From: Symsagittifera roscoffensis
Lineage: Eukaryota; Xenacoelomorpha; Acoela; Convolutidae
Reading direction: 5' to 3'
Assembly (NCBI RefSeq): GCF_963678635.1
Contig: NC_087065.1
Location: 52,331,858 to 52,395,857 of the forward strand
Length of the DNA: 64,000 nucleotides
Under the pieces are notes generated by a model, which saw only the letters and a program-made list of their open reading frames with translations, searched no databases and was not told the origin of the DNA. Position numbers and translations under genes: made by a program. The number at the start of each line of letters is the position of its first letter. The first letter of the stretch is position 1. Positions 31,211-43,200 of this stretch are shown in pieces.

Positions 31211-33936
31211 ATCAAAGAAAAAGCTATCCAAATAATCGAACTTTAAATTTGAGTCAGGCTCATCGTTGTTTTTGAAAACAGATTTTTAACGAAATAAGAT
31301 TACCTTAAATATTTGAATGTTCTTCTGAGCATAAAGCTACTTTTTCTTTTTATTGAATAAAAAAATTTCCCCTGACAATTTTTTGCTTAAAGTTGGGGAT
31401 AATTCATAACAAATAAGCTTGGATCAAATCAGCAACAAAAAACTTCTGAAAATTTTTAACAATTTTATTTTTTAATAGGAGTATTTCTATAATTAATCTT
31501 CTGAGATCTGATTTGATCTGGAAAAAAAAACATTAAGAAGAAATAAAGAATATTGCCAAAAAATCTGGAAGCATCATCAACCAATTTTTTGTGTTAATCC
31601 TTGCCTTTTTTGGAATAAATAAGTATCTTGTACTATTTTCATAGCATAGTTTACAAAAATATCAAAAAAATAGCAGAAAAAAAACCCCGTAAGGTAATTT
31701 CACTTCTTTTCTTTTATTATAAATGGCCGAATTATCGCAAAATTTCTATAAATTTTTATCTGAGCTAACCATCAATCAAATTGCTTAAAATTTTAGCCTG
31801 TGTCTTTTGCATCAAAGAAAAATTGGAAAAAGGCTGTTTTAAATTTGAATTGAAATACTGAGAAGAAAGACATATTTTTGTCTGTAAAACTAATCAAAAA
31901 ATTTTTCTTTTTGTTAGAAGTTTCCAGAAACATGGAAAAAAAAATATTTTCAATTTTCCAATCCCCCACATTTGAAATCAATTGCAGAAATACCGAACAG
32001 TCACTACGTCCAACAAACTCATTTGCAGACTTTTTCTGAGTCAATTCAGTTTGATAATGGTTCAAATTGCTTCAACCAGTTGGCGAACTAAGAACTTTTG
32101 GGACCAGTTTTGACCAACTGTCATAAGATGGCTTTTACAATTTGAGCTTGAAAGATCACAGTTGAAAAAGTAAGAACTTATTACGAAAAATACTTATGAG
32201 TGCTATATCTTATCTGAAAAAAAAAGATCTCCTTGAGTCAACCGGAGATATTATCAAAGTAAAAAATGAATTATCACTGTCAACAATTTCAAAATTTTCC
32301 TTAGATAATACCTAATTCAAAATAATGATGCGGAGAGATATGTGTTTTTAGTTCGATTAACTCCAAAAACTGAATCCCAAGTTTGGCTTGCATTAATTGA
32401 CAAATAGCTGGTAATCAAGAAGATTTTTTTCTGATTTCCACATCTGTTCCTACTAGTTTGAATCATGTCGCAATTCAGTAAAGTCAGAATCTTGATCTTT
32501 GAAAATGAAAAATGTAATGAAGTTCGATTTCTCAAAAAAGCGGGATAAAAACTTGGAGATGCTCAAATAAAAAGCAAATCAAAGAAAAAGCTATCCAAAT
32601 AATCGAACTTTAAATTTGAGTCAGGCTCATCGTTGTTTTTGAAAACAGATTTTTAACGAAATAAGATTACCTTAAATATTTGAATGTTCTTCTGAGCATA
32701 AAGCTACTTTTTCTTTTTATTTAATAAAAAAATTTCCCCTGACAATTTTTTGCTTAAAGTCGGGGATAATTCATAACAAATAAGCTTGGATCAAATCAGC
32801 AACAAAAAACTTCTGAAAATTTTTAACAATTTTATTTTTTAATAGGAGTATTTCTATAATTAATCTTCTGAGATCTGATTTGATCTGGAAAAAAAAACAT
32901 TAAGAAGAAATAAAGAATATTGCCAAAAAATCTGGAAGCATCATCAACCAATTTTTTGTGTTAATCCTTGCCTTTTTTGGAATAAATAAGTATCTTGTAC
33001 TATTTTCATAGCATAGTTTACAAAAATATCAAAAAAATAGCAGAAAAAAAACCCCGTAAGGTAATTTCACTTCTTTTTTTTTTATTATAAATGGCCGAAT
33101 TATCGCAAAATTTCTATAAATTTTTATCTGAGCTAACCATCAATCAAATTGCTTAAAATTTTAGCCTGTGTCTTTTGCATCAAAGAAAAATTGGAAAAAG
33201 GCTGTTTTAAATTTGAATTGAAATACTGAGAAGAAAGACATATTTTTGTCTGTAAAACTAATCAAAAAATTTTTCTTTTTGTTAGAAGTTTCCAGAAACA
33301 TGGAAAAAAAAATATTTTCAATTTTCCAATCCCCCACATTTGAAATCAATTGCAGAAATACCGAACAGTCACTACGTCCAACAAACTCATTTGCAGACTT
33401 TTTCTGAGTCAATTCAGTTTGATAATGGTTCAAATTGCTTCAACCAGTTGGCGAACTAAGAACTTTTGGGACCAGTTTTGACCAACTGTCATAAGATGGC
33501 TTTTACAATTTGAGCTTGAAAGATCACAGTTGAAAAAGTAAGAACTTATTACGAAAAATACTTATGAGTGCTATATCTTATCTGAAAAAAAAAGATCTCC
33601 TTGAGTCAACCGGAGATATTATCAAAGTAAAAAATGAATTATCACTGTCAACAATTTCAAAATTTTCCTTAGATAATACCTAATTCAAAATAATGATGCG
33701 GAGAGATATGTGTTTTTAGTTCGATTAACTCCAAAAACTGAATCCCAAGTTTGGCTTGCATTAATTGACAAATAGCTGGTAATCAAGAAGATTTTTTTTC
33801 TGATTTCCACATCTGTTCCTACTAGTTTGAATCATGTCGCAATTCAGTAAAGTCAGAATCTTGATCTTTGAAAATGAAAAATGTAATGAAGTTCGATTTC
33901 TCAAAAAAGCGGGATAAAAACTTGGAGATGCTCAAA
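31211..33936 (+). repeat. Tandem duplication of a 1.37-kb unit
   Basis: Copy 1 (31,211-~32,567) and copy 2 (32,578-~33,936) are offset by 1367-1368 bp and differ at only a handful of positions, so the duplication is recent or an assembly artefact. A 90-codon minus-strand frame is conserved in both merely because the copies are near identical; it shows no family resemblance. A third, much diverged copy at about 36,770-37,225 shows the unit is an older repeat family. Confidence 0.85.
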
Positions 33937-33939
33937 AAA

Positions 33940-34985
33940 ATTTTGTGAACCAAAAATGCGATGACCTAATTGCGGAGAAAAAACTGGATCATTTACATTC
34001 ATTCTAGCCTCATGAATGAAAAAAAAGATGGTACCGAATACACGCACACAAAATCCGCAAAACTAGCTATTACCGCAAAATTCGCAACAAAAGACAATGC
34101 CTAATTTCATAAGAATAAGATAATTCACAAAAACCAGCAACTCGTATAAGACTCAAACAAAAATTGAATTCTTTCGTTACGAGGCCAAACTGTGCACTAG
34201 ATAGGAGCACAATTTTGTGTTTGTATGTTCCTGGATTCCATAGACAACTCTTTAAATATGTTAAAAACTTGTCGGAACGATCAAAGGAAATTAAAGAACA
34301 AAAGAAGAACGAAGGGAGCATCCTTGTTGCGGAATCCACTTACAATGCACAAAATGCACAGCTTGGCCTCGTAATGTTTATAATATAAGCGTGAAAGAAA
34401 AGGCGGTAAAACATCAAACTCTTTACGGCAACAAAACTTTTTTTAATTTTAGAGTCTTTTATAGACAAATTTAGTTGAAAGGGCGTCCAGTTGCTTGTTT
34501 TGACACTTTTGATACTTTTTTTGAAAGTTTCCGATATCCTTTGTTGCAATTGTTTATTTTTTGAGAATTATAATTATTTTTTCAGATTAAAACGATATGA
34601 AACAAACTTTGTAGCAAAAATATAACCATGGTGAGTTGGCGGTTATTTATAACAGCACTCAGAGAATATATTTCAAAAAAAAATAACATTGGACAGCTTT
34701 TAAATGAGCCAACAGCCTGCCAACTTGTGCGTCTGTCAAAAATATCCAACTTTGCTTCGTGAATAAAAAAAGTTGGCCGAATTCCCCCGGCTTTGAATCA
34801 TGAATCAAAATGCTCCTTTTTTGGAGTTAATTGAAGTTTCTTGGGCTAAAAAAACCGTGGATGTTGTTGAAGTTCAATAAGATGAATAGAACAGGGATCT
34901 TCCTGCGTGTTTTGCGCACTTTCATTTGGTTTTATTGCTTCGCACTAAAATATTTTATATAAGTTACGATTTGTTTTACGACAAA
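33940..34985. other. No gene seen
   Basis: AT-rich noncoding. May include the 5' leader of the LINE remnant that starts at about 35,000. Confidence 0.3.
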
Positions 34986-34992
34986 AAACAAC

Positions 34993-35974
34993 TTGACCTT
35001 CAATGAGAAACAGTCGGTTCTAAACTGCTCTTTTGCTTGCCACGAATTTAAAACATCGCAAACTTATTCAATGGCGAATTTCAATACTTTAATTGATGAA
35101 ATAAAAGATACAGTAAATATTGATCCTAAATTGAAAAGCCTATTACAAGGGCTAATTGAGAATGTAAAAGGTAAGGATGATATCATTGTTGAATTGCAAA
35201 ATCGGGTGCATTTTCTAGAGAATAAAACTAATGAAATGGAAAGATATAGCTCAAAAGATTGTGCTTTTGCAAAATTTACCTTTACGATCCAGAAATTTTA
35301 CCCAAGATGTCCTGGCCTTTTTTAACGAAGTTATGGACGTGGAGGTGAACAGCTACGACCTGAAGGCATGCCATCCCCTCGGTCCTGTGAGTCAAAACCA
35401 AAAATGTGTGGTTATAGTGAAATTTGTCTACTTTGATATAAAAAACTGAATTTATGGCAGGAAAAAGATATTGAACGATTTTTTGCACCCTGTAAATAAG
35501 CAACCAGTGTATATAACAGAGAGACTTACTCAACGCGGTTCAGAGCTTCTTGATTATTCTCGGGGTTTGGGAATGTACACAGTTACATATAATTGTGCTC
35601 CTCAAGTTTTCGTTTCAAAAACAGATGGTGGATTTCAAAGATACAACTTAGTTGATATTAAGGATGCTGATCAAATTTTCAAAAACAAGAATCCAATGAC
35701 GGCAAGACAGGCAAATAATGTTAGAAAACAAAATCCTCGTGTGGTACAAAATAATCAAAACAACTTTTCTCGCCCTCCTATTGTTTCAGTGAGGAAACGT
35801 GACAGAGAAATAACCCCAAATAATGAGGAAAGAAATCATCTGATGGATGAATTGTACAGTAGGGTATCGGATCCCGTCAAATTGGTGCAATTTGTGGAAT
35901 CACTTCAAAGAGATTCTCCACAGTCCAAATTCCTCAACAACGGAAATAAAAATCATGAAAACGATTCTGATTAG
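34993..35974 (+). pseudogene. LINE ORF1 remnant (coiled coil plus nucleic-acid-binding domain)
   Basis: From an ATG at 35,071 the first frame encodes an acidic helical region that becomes a coiled coil (VELQNRVHFLENKTNEMERY). It shifts frame near 35,260 into NLPLRSRNFTQDVLAFF, then K-A-C-H-P-L-G and a V-V-I-V-K-F strand. After a stop near 35,450 it continues as Y-I-T-E-R-L-T-Q-R-G-S-E-L-L-D-Y and F-V-S-K-T-D-G-G. This order (coiled coil, RRM-like segment, then an 'H-x-L-G ... V-K-F ... I-x-E-x-L-T' block) is typical of ORF1 proteins of many Jockey/CR1-group LINEs, which coat element RNA. Two breaks make it non-functional as read. Confidence 0.7.
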
Positions 35975-36610
35975 TGGCAAAAGCATTTCAACTCTATTTA
36001 CAGTTTTTTGCCGTAAATCTCTTTTGTTTCAGCGAGAATTTTTTGCGAGATATGACTGACCTGACAACAACGCAAACAGCATTTTTCCTAAATGTTCAAT
36101 CCATAAGAGCCCATCATGACCAATTATCAGTTTTAATTGAATCCTTTGATAACAAGCCTGCATTAATTGGGCTGACTGAAACATGGCTCTCAGACAATGA
36201 TCCTATTGGCATATATAACTTGGAAGGTTATGACAATATTGTCTGTGCAAACCGCATAAACGCTAGAGGTGGGGGCGTTGCAGCTTTTATTAAAACTGGC
36301 CTTAAGTATAGTTATTTTAAATTACCAGTCAGTTTGGAGCTCATCGTTATCAAAATGTGTTTTGTCGATCACACTACACTAAATGTTTGCATAATATATC
36401 GTCCACCAAATCTCAAACTAGAACTTTTTTGAATTTATTTGAAGCTTTATTGCTTCAATTGAAAGCATTAAGCGGTGAAATTTTGCTAATGGGCGATTTA
36501 AATGTCGATATTATAGGTAACCAGCGCAACTTTTTTTGACTCAATAAAACTCGGATACTGAACTTAGTAACGGATATCAGTGGAACCACAAAATATTCAC
36601 CAAACCTAAA
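35974..36610 (+). pseudogene. LINE ORF2 remnant, endonuclease only
   Basis: It follows ORF1 directly. The frame gives F-L-N-V-Q-S-I-R (the 'N' catalytic block), LIGLTETWLSDNDP (catalytic Glu), a GGGVAAFIK segment, and I-I-Y-R-P-P-N. Then, after a frameshift near 36,430, L-L-M-G-D-L-N-V-D-I. This is the AP-endonuclease domain of a non-LTR element. The frame ends at 36,537 and the SDH block and reverse transcriptase are absent, so the element is truncated, probably by the repeat that begins near 36,770. Confidence 0.75.
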
Positions 36611-36769
36611 GTATATCATGAATTATTCAAAGGCGCCGTTAATTACACTTCCTCTTTCTATGATAATTGGTCAAATTACCTGAAAGTTTACCTACCCCAT
36701 CAACCAATTTGTATCAACCAAGTTTTTATAACAAGTCTGGCACCAAATAATTATCATCAATCGAATTGT

Positions 36770-37225
36770 GTTCAAATTATTAGAAATTTTTATAATAAGT
36801 TTGGCATCAAATAAATATCATCAATCAAATTGTGTTCAAAGAAGAATTGAAATTGATAACTTTCGCTGAAATATCTTTTTGTGTAAAACTGATTTAAAGC
36901 TTTTCTTTTTTGTAGCAGTTTTCGCAAACCTGGAGCAAGAAGGTCTTTTAATTTTCCATTCACCACAACTAAAACCTATCGAAAACTTACCGAACAATCA
37001 ATACAATAGATCTAGCAATTTCAAGTTCAATTTTTTTCAGAGTCCGCCTTAATATGCTAATTGTCTAAACTAGTTCAATCAGTAGTCGAACCTAGATATT
37101 TTGACCAGCTTGCCTTGGTTTTTTACAACTTCATTTTGAATATTCGCAGGGAATCAACTCTGAATTTATAGCATGGAAATACCTATGGGGACTTATATTT
37201 GAAAAATGATCCAGAGTCAATTGGA
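36770..37225 (+). repeat. Diverged third copy of the 1.37-kb repeat, abutting the satellite
   Basis: In the same order as the unit at 31.2-33.9 kb it retains 'accgaacaatcaatac', 'tttttcagagtccgcc', 'ttcaatcagtagtcgaacct', 'ttttgaccagcttgcc', 'acttcattttgaatat' and 'gagtcaattgga', with many substitutions. It stops exactly where the 507-bp array begins at 37,226. Confidence 0.6.
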
Positions 37226-40200
37226 CACGTTTTTCGTAAGTCGCGCCAAAAAGCTTTTAATTTAATTGCCCTCAATCTTTCTAGCCATAAGAGACATGAA
37301 AAAAAAATTGAATATTGTATCTAAAATTACTTATGGAGTTTATGCAAAAATAAAATTGAAGGCCCGGGATTTCTTGCCAGCTTAGTTTGAATGATTCTCA
37401 AAAATCAGCCCAACATTGGTGGCTCAGCGCCAGAAGCTGACGGAACAGATTGGTTTTTTCGATAGTCAATTCAATGATATCCTATCGAAATGATTTAAAT
37501 TTCAAAAAGGTAACATTTGATTTTTAGTACGAAGATCGAGATCTGCGACTTCAGAAAAAAACAGTATTTTGGTAAGTTGTGCAGCTAAATTCTTTTCTTA
37601 AGTAGCGCCGCTAAAGTCTTTCATTATATTTTTCTTCCTTTTATTTTGTCAATCGCTCTGTCTGTCGTTTTTAGGTCGCGCCGTCAGTCATTTCTTAAAT
37701 CTCGCCGTCAGTCATTTCTAAAATCGCGCCGTCACGTTTTTCGTAAGTCGCGCCAAAAAGCTTTTAATTTAATTGCCCTCAATCTTTCTAGCCATAAGAG
37801 ACATGAAAAAAAAATTGAATATTGTATTTAAAATTACTTATGGAGTTTATGCAAAAATAAAATTGAAGGCCCGGGATTTCTTGCCAGCTTAGTTTGAATG
37901 ATTCTCAAAAATCAGCCCAACATTGGTGGCTCAGCACCAGAAGCTGACGGAACAGATTGGTTTTTTCGATAGTCAATTCAATGATATCCTATCGAAATGA
38001 TTTAAATTTCAAAAAGGTAACATTTGATTTTTAGTACGAAGGTCGAGATCTGCGACTTCAGAAAAAAACAGTATTTTGGTAAGTTGTGCAGCTAAATTCT
38101 TTTCTTAAGTAGCGCCGCTAAAGTCTTTCATTATATTTTTCTTCCTTTTATTTTGTCAATCGCTCTGTCTGTCGTTTTTAGGTCGCGCCGTCAGTCATTT
38201 CTTAAATCGCGCCGTCAGTCATTTCTTAAATCGCGCCGTCACGTTTTTCGTAAGTCGCGCCAAAAAGCTTTTAATTTAATTGCCCTCAATCTTTCTAGCC
38301 ATAAGAGACATGAAAAAAAAATTGAATATTGTATCTAAAATTACTTATGGAGTTTATGCAAAAATAAAATTGAAGGCCCGGGATTTCTTGCCAGCTTAGT
38401 TTGAATGATTCTCAAAAATCAGCCCAACATTGGTGGCTCAGCGCCAGAAGCTTACGGAACAGATTGGTTTTTTCGATAGTCAATTCAATGATATCCTATC
38501 GAAATGACTTAAATTTCAAAAAGGTAACATTTGATTTTTAGTACGAAGATCGAGATCTGCGACTTCAGAAAAAAACAGTATTTTGGTAAGTTGTGCAGCT
38601 AAATTCTTTTCTTAAGTAGCGCCGCTAAAGTCTTTCATTATATTTTTCTTCCTTTTATTTTGTCAATCGCTCTGTCTGTCGTTTTTAGGTCGCGCCGTCA
38701 GTCATTTCTTAAATCGCGCCGTCAGTCATTTCTAAAATCGCGCCGTCACGTTTTTCGTAAGTCGCGCCAAAAAGCTTTTAATTTAATTGCCCTCAATCTT
38801 TCTAGCCATAAGAGACATGAAAAAAAAATTGAATATTGTATTTAAAATTACTTATGGAGTTTATGCAAAAATAAAATTGAAGGCCCGGGATTTCTTGCCA
38901 GCTTAGTTTGAATGATTCTCAAAAATCAGCCCAACATTGGTGGCTCAGCACCAGAAGCTGACGGAACAGATTGGTTTTTTCGATAGTCAATTCAATGATA
39001 TCCTATCGAAATGATTTAAATTTCAAAAAGGTAACATTTGATTTTTAGTACGAAGGTCGAGATCTGCGACTTCAGAAAAAAACAGTATTTTGGTAAGTTG
39101 TGCAGCTAAATTCTTTTCTTAAGTAGCGCCGCTAAAGTCTTTCATTATATTTTTCTTCCTTTTATTTTGTCAATCGCTCTGTCTGTCGTTTTTAGGTCGC
39201 GCCGTCAGTCATTTCTTAAATCGCGCCGTCAGTCATTTCTTAAATCGCGCCGTCACGTTTTTCGTAAGTCGCGCCAAAAAGCTTTTAATTTAATTGCCCT
39301 CAATCTTTCTAGCCATATGAGACATGAAAAAAAAATTGAATATTGTATCTAAAATTACTTATGGAGTTTATGCAAAAATAAAATTGAAGGCCCGAGATTT
39401 CTTGCCAGCTTAGTTTGAATGATTATCAAAAATCAGCCCAACATTGGTGGCTCAGCACCAGAAGTTGACGGAACAGATTGGTTTTTTCGATAGTCAATTC
39501 AATGATATCCTATCGAAATGATTTAAATTTCAAAAAGGTAACATTTGATTTTTAGTACGAAGATCGAGATCTGCGACTTCAGAAAAAAACAGTATTTTGG
39601 TAAGTTGTGCAACTAAATTCTTTTCTTAAGTAGCGCCGCTAAAGTCTTTCATTATATTTTTCTTCCTTTTATTTTGTCAATCACTCTGTCTGTCGTTTTT
39701 AGGTCGCGCCGTCAGTCATTTCTTAAATCGCGCCGTCAGTCATTTCTTAAATCGGGCCGTCACGTTTTTCGTAAGTCGCGCCAAAAAGCTTTTAATTTAA
39801 TTGCCCTCAATTTTTCTAGCCATAAGAGACATGAAAAAAAATTGAATATTGTATTTAAAATTACTTATGGAGTTTGTGCAAAAATGAAATTGAAGGCCCG
39901 GGATTTCTTGCCAGCTTAGTTTGAATGATTCTCAAAAATCAGCCCAACATTGGTGGCTCAGCACCAGAAGCTGACGGAACAGATTGGTTTTTTCGATAGT
40001 CAATTCAATGATATCCTATCGAAATGATTTAAATTTCAAAAAGGTAACATTTGATTTTTAGTACGAAGGTCGAGATCTGCGACTTCAGAAAAAAACAGTA
40101 TTTTGGTAAGTTGTGCAGCTAAATTCTTTTCTTAAGTAGCGCCGCTAAAGTCTTTCATTATATTTTTCTTCCTTTTATTTTGTCAATCGCTCTGTCTGTC

Positions 40201-43200
40201 GTTTTTAGGTCGCGCCGTCAGTCATTTCTTAAATCGCGCCGTCAGTCATTTCTTAAATCGCGCCGTCACGTTTTTCGTAAGTCGCGCCAAAAAGCTTTTA
40301 ATTTAATTGCCCTCAATCTTTCTAGCCATATGAGACATGAAAAAAAAATTGAATATTGTATCTAAAATTACTTATGGAGTTTATGCAAAAATAAAATTGA
40401 AGGCCCGAGATTTCTTGCCAGCTTAGTTTGAATGATTATCAAAAATCAGCCCAACATTGGTGGCTCAGCACCAGAAGTTGACGGAACAGATTGGTTTTTT
40501 CGATAGTCAATTCAATGATATCCTATCGAAATGATTTAAATTTCAAAAAGGTAACATTTGATTTTTAGTACGAAGATCGAGATCTGCGACTTCAGAAAAA
40601 AACAGTATTTTGGTAAGTTGTGCAACTAAATTCTTTTCTTAAGTAGCGCCGCTAAAGTCTTTCATTATATTTTTCTTCCTTTTATTTTGTCAATCACTCT
40701 GTCTGTCGTTTTTAGGTCGCGCCGTCAGTCATTTCTTAAATCGCGCCGTCAGTCATTTCTTAAATCGGGCCGTCACGTTTTTCGTAAGTCGCGCCAAAAA
40801 GCTTTTAATTTAATTGCCCTCAATTTTTCTAGCCATAAGAGACATGAAAAAAAATTGAATATTGTATTTAAAATTACTTATGGAGTTTGTGCAAAAATGA
40901 AATTGAAGGCCCGGGATTTCTTGCCAGCTTAGTTTGAATGATTCTCAAAAATCAGCCCAACATTGGTGGCTCAGCACCAGAAGCTGACGGAACAGATTGG
41001 TTTTTTCGATAGTCAATTCAATGATATCCTATCGAAATGATTTAAATTTCAAAAAGGTAACATTTGATTTTTAGTACGAAGGTCGAGATCTGCGACTTCA
41101 GAAAAAAACAGTATTTTGGTAAGTTGTGCAGCTAAATTCTTTTCTTAAGTAGCGCCGCTAAAGTCTTTCATTATATTTTTCTTCCTTTTATTTTGTCAAT
41201 CGCTCTGTCTGTCGTTTTTAGGTCGCGCCGTCAGTCATTTCTTAAATCGCGCCGTCAGTCATTTCTTAAATCGCGCCGTCACGTTTTTCGTAAGTCGCGC
41301 CAAAAAGCTTTTAATTTAATTGCCCTCAATCTTTCTAGCCATAAGAGACATGAAAAAAAAATTGAATATTGTATCTAAAATTACTTATGGAGTTTATGCA
41401 AAAATAAAATTGAAGGCCCGAGATTTCTTGCCAGCTTAGTTTGAATGATTATCAAAAATCAGCCCAACATTGGTGGCTCAGCACCAGAAGCTGACGGAAC
41501 AGATTGGTTTTTTCGATAGTCAATTCAATGATATCCTATCGAATTGATTTAAATTTCAAAAAGGTAACATTTGATTTTTAGTACGAAGATCGAGATCTGC
41601 GACTTCAGAAAAAAAACAGTATTTTGGTAAGTTGTGCAACTAAATTCTTTTCTTAAGTAGCGCCGCTAAAGTCTTTCATTATATTTTTCTTCCTTTTATT
41701 TTGTCAATCACTCTGTCTGTCGTTTTTAGGTCGCGCCGTCAGTCATTTCTTAAATCGCGCCGTCAGTCATTTCTTAAATCCTGCCGTCACGTTTTTCGTA
41801 AGTCGCGCCAAAAAGCTTTTAATTTAATTGCCCTCAATCTTTCTAGCCATAAGAGACATGAAAAAAAAATTGAATATTGTATTTAAAATTACTTATGGAG
41901 TTTATGCAAAAATAAAATTGAAGGCCCGAGATTTCTTGCCAGCTTAGTTTGAATGATTCTCAAAAATCAGCCCAACATTGGTGGCTCAGCACCAGAAGCT
42001 GACGGAACAGATTGGTTTTTTCGATAGTCAATTCAATGATATCCTATCGAAATGATTAAAATTTCAAAAAGGTAACATTTGATTTTTAGTACGAAGATCG
42101 AGATCTGCGACTTCAGAAAAAAACAGTATTTTGGTAAGTTGTGCAGCTAAAATCTTTTCTTAAGTAGCGCCGCTAAAGTCTTTCATTATATTTTTCTTTC
42201 TTTTATTTTGTCAATCGCTCTGTCTGTCGTTTTTAGGTCGCGCCGTCAGTCATTTCTTAAATCGCGCCGTCAGTCATTTCTTAAATCGCGACGTCACGTT
42301 TTTCGTAAGTCGCGCCAAAAAGCTTTTAATTCAATTGCCCTCAATCTTTCTAGCCATAAGAGACATGAAAAAAAAATTGAATATTGTGTCTAAAATTACT
42401 TATGGAGTTTATGCAAAAATAAAATTGAAGGCCCGAGATTTCTTGCCAGCTTAGTTTGAATGATTATCAAAAATCAGCCCAACATTGGTGGCTCAGCACC
42501 AGAAGCTGACGGAACAGATTGGTTTTTTCGATAGTCAATTCAATGATATCCTATCGAAATGATTTAAATTTCAAAAAGGTAACATTTGATTTTTAGTACG
42601 AAGGTCGAGATCTGCGACTTCAGAAAAAAACAGTATTTTGGTAAGTTGTGCAGCTAAATTCTTTTCTTAAGTAGCGCCGCTAAAGTCTTTCATTATATTT
42701 TTCTTCCTTTTATTTTGTCAATCGCTCTGTCTGTCGTTTTTAGGTCGCGCCGTCAGTCATTTCTTAAATCGCGCCGTCAGTCATTTCTTAAATCGCGCCG
42801 TCACGTTTTTCGTAAGTCGCGCCAAAAAGCTTTTAATTTAATTGCCCTCAATCTTTCTAGCCATAAGAGACATGAAAAAAAAATTGAATATTGTATCTAA
42901 AATTACTTATGGAGTTCATGCAAAAATAAAATTGAAGGCCCGAGATTTCTTGCCAGCTTAGTTTGAATGATTATCAAAAATCAGCCCAACATTGGTGGCT
43001 CAGCACCAGAAGCTGACGGAACAGATTGGTTTTTTCGATAGTCAATTCAATGATATCCTATCGAAATGATTTAAATTTCAAAAAGGTAACATTTGATTTT
43101 TAGTACGAAGATCGAGATCTGCGACTTCAGAAAAAAACAGTATTTTGGTAAGTTGTGCAACTAAATTCTTTTCTTAAGTAGCGCCGCTAAAGTCTTTCAT

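Noticed and set aside
31793-33433. 90-codon minus-strand ORF present twice
   Set aside because: Identical only because the 1.37-kb unit is duplicated; no domain, low-complexity Phe/Lys-rich, and not open in the diverged third copy.
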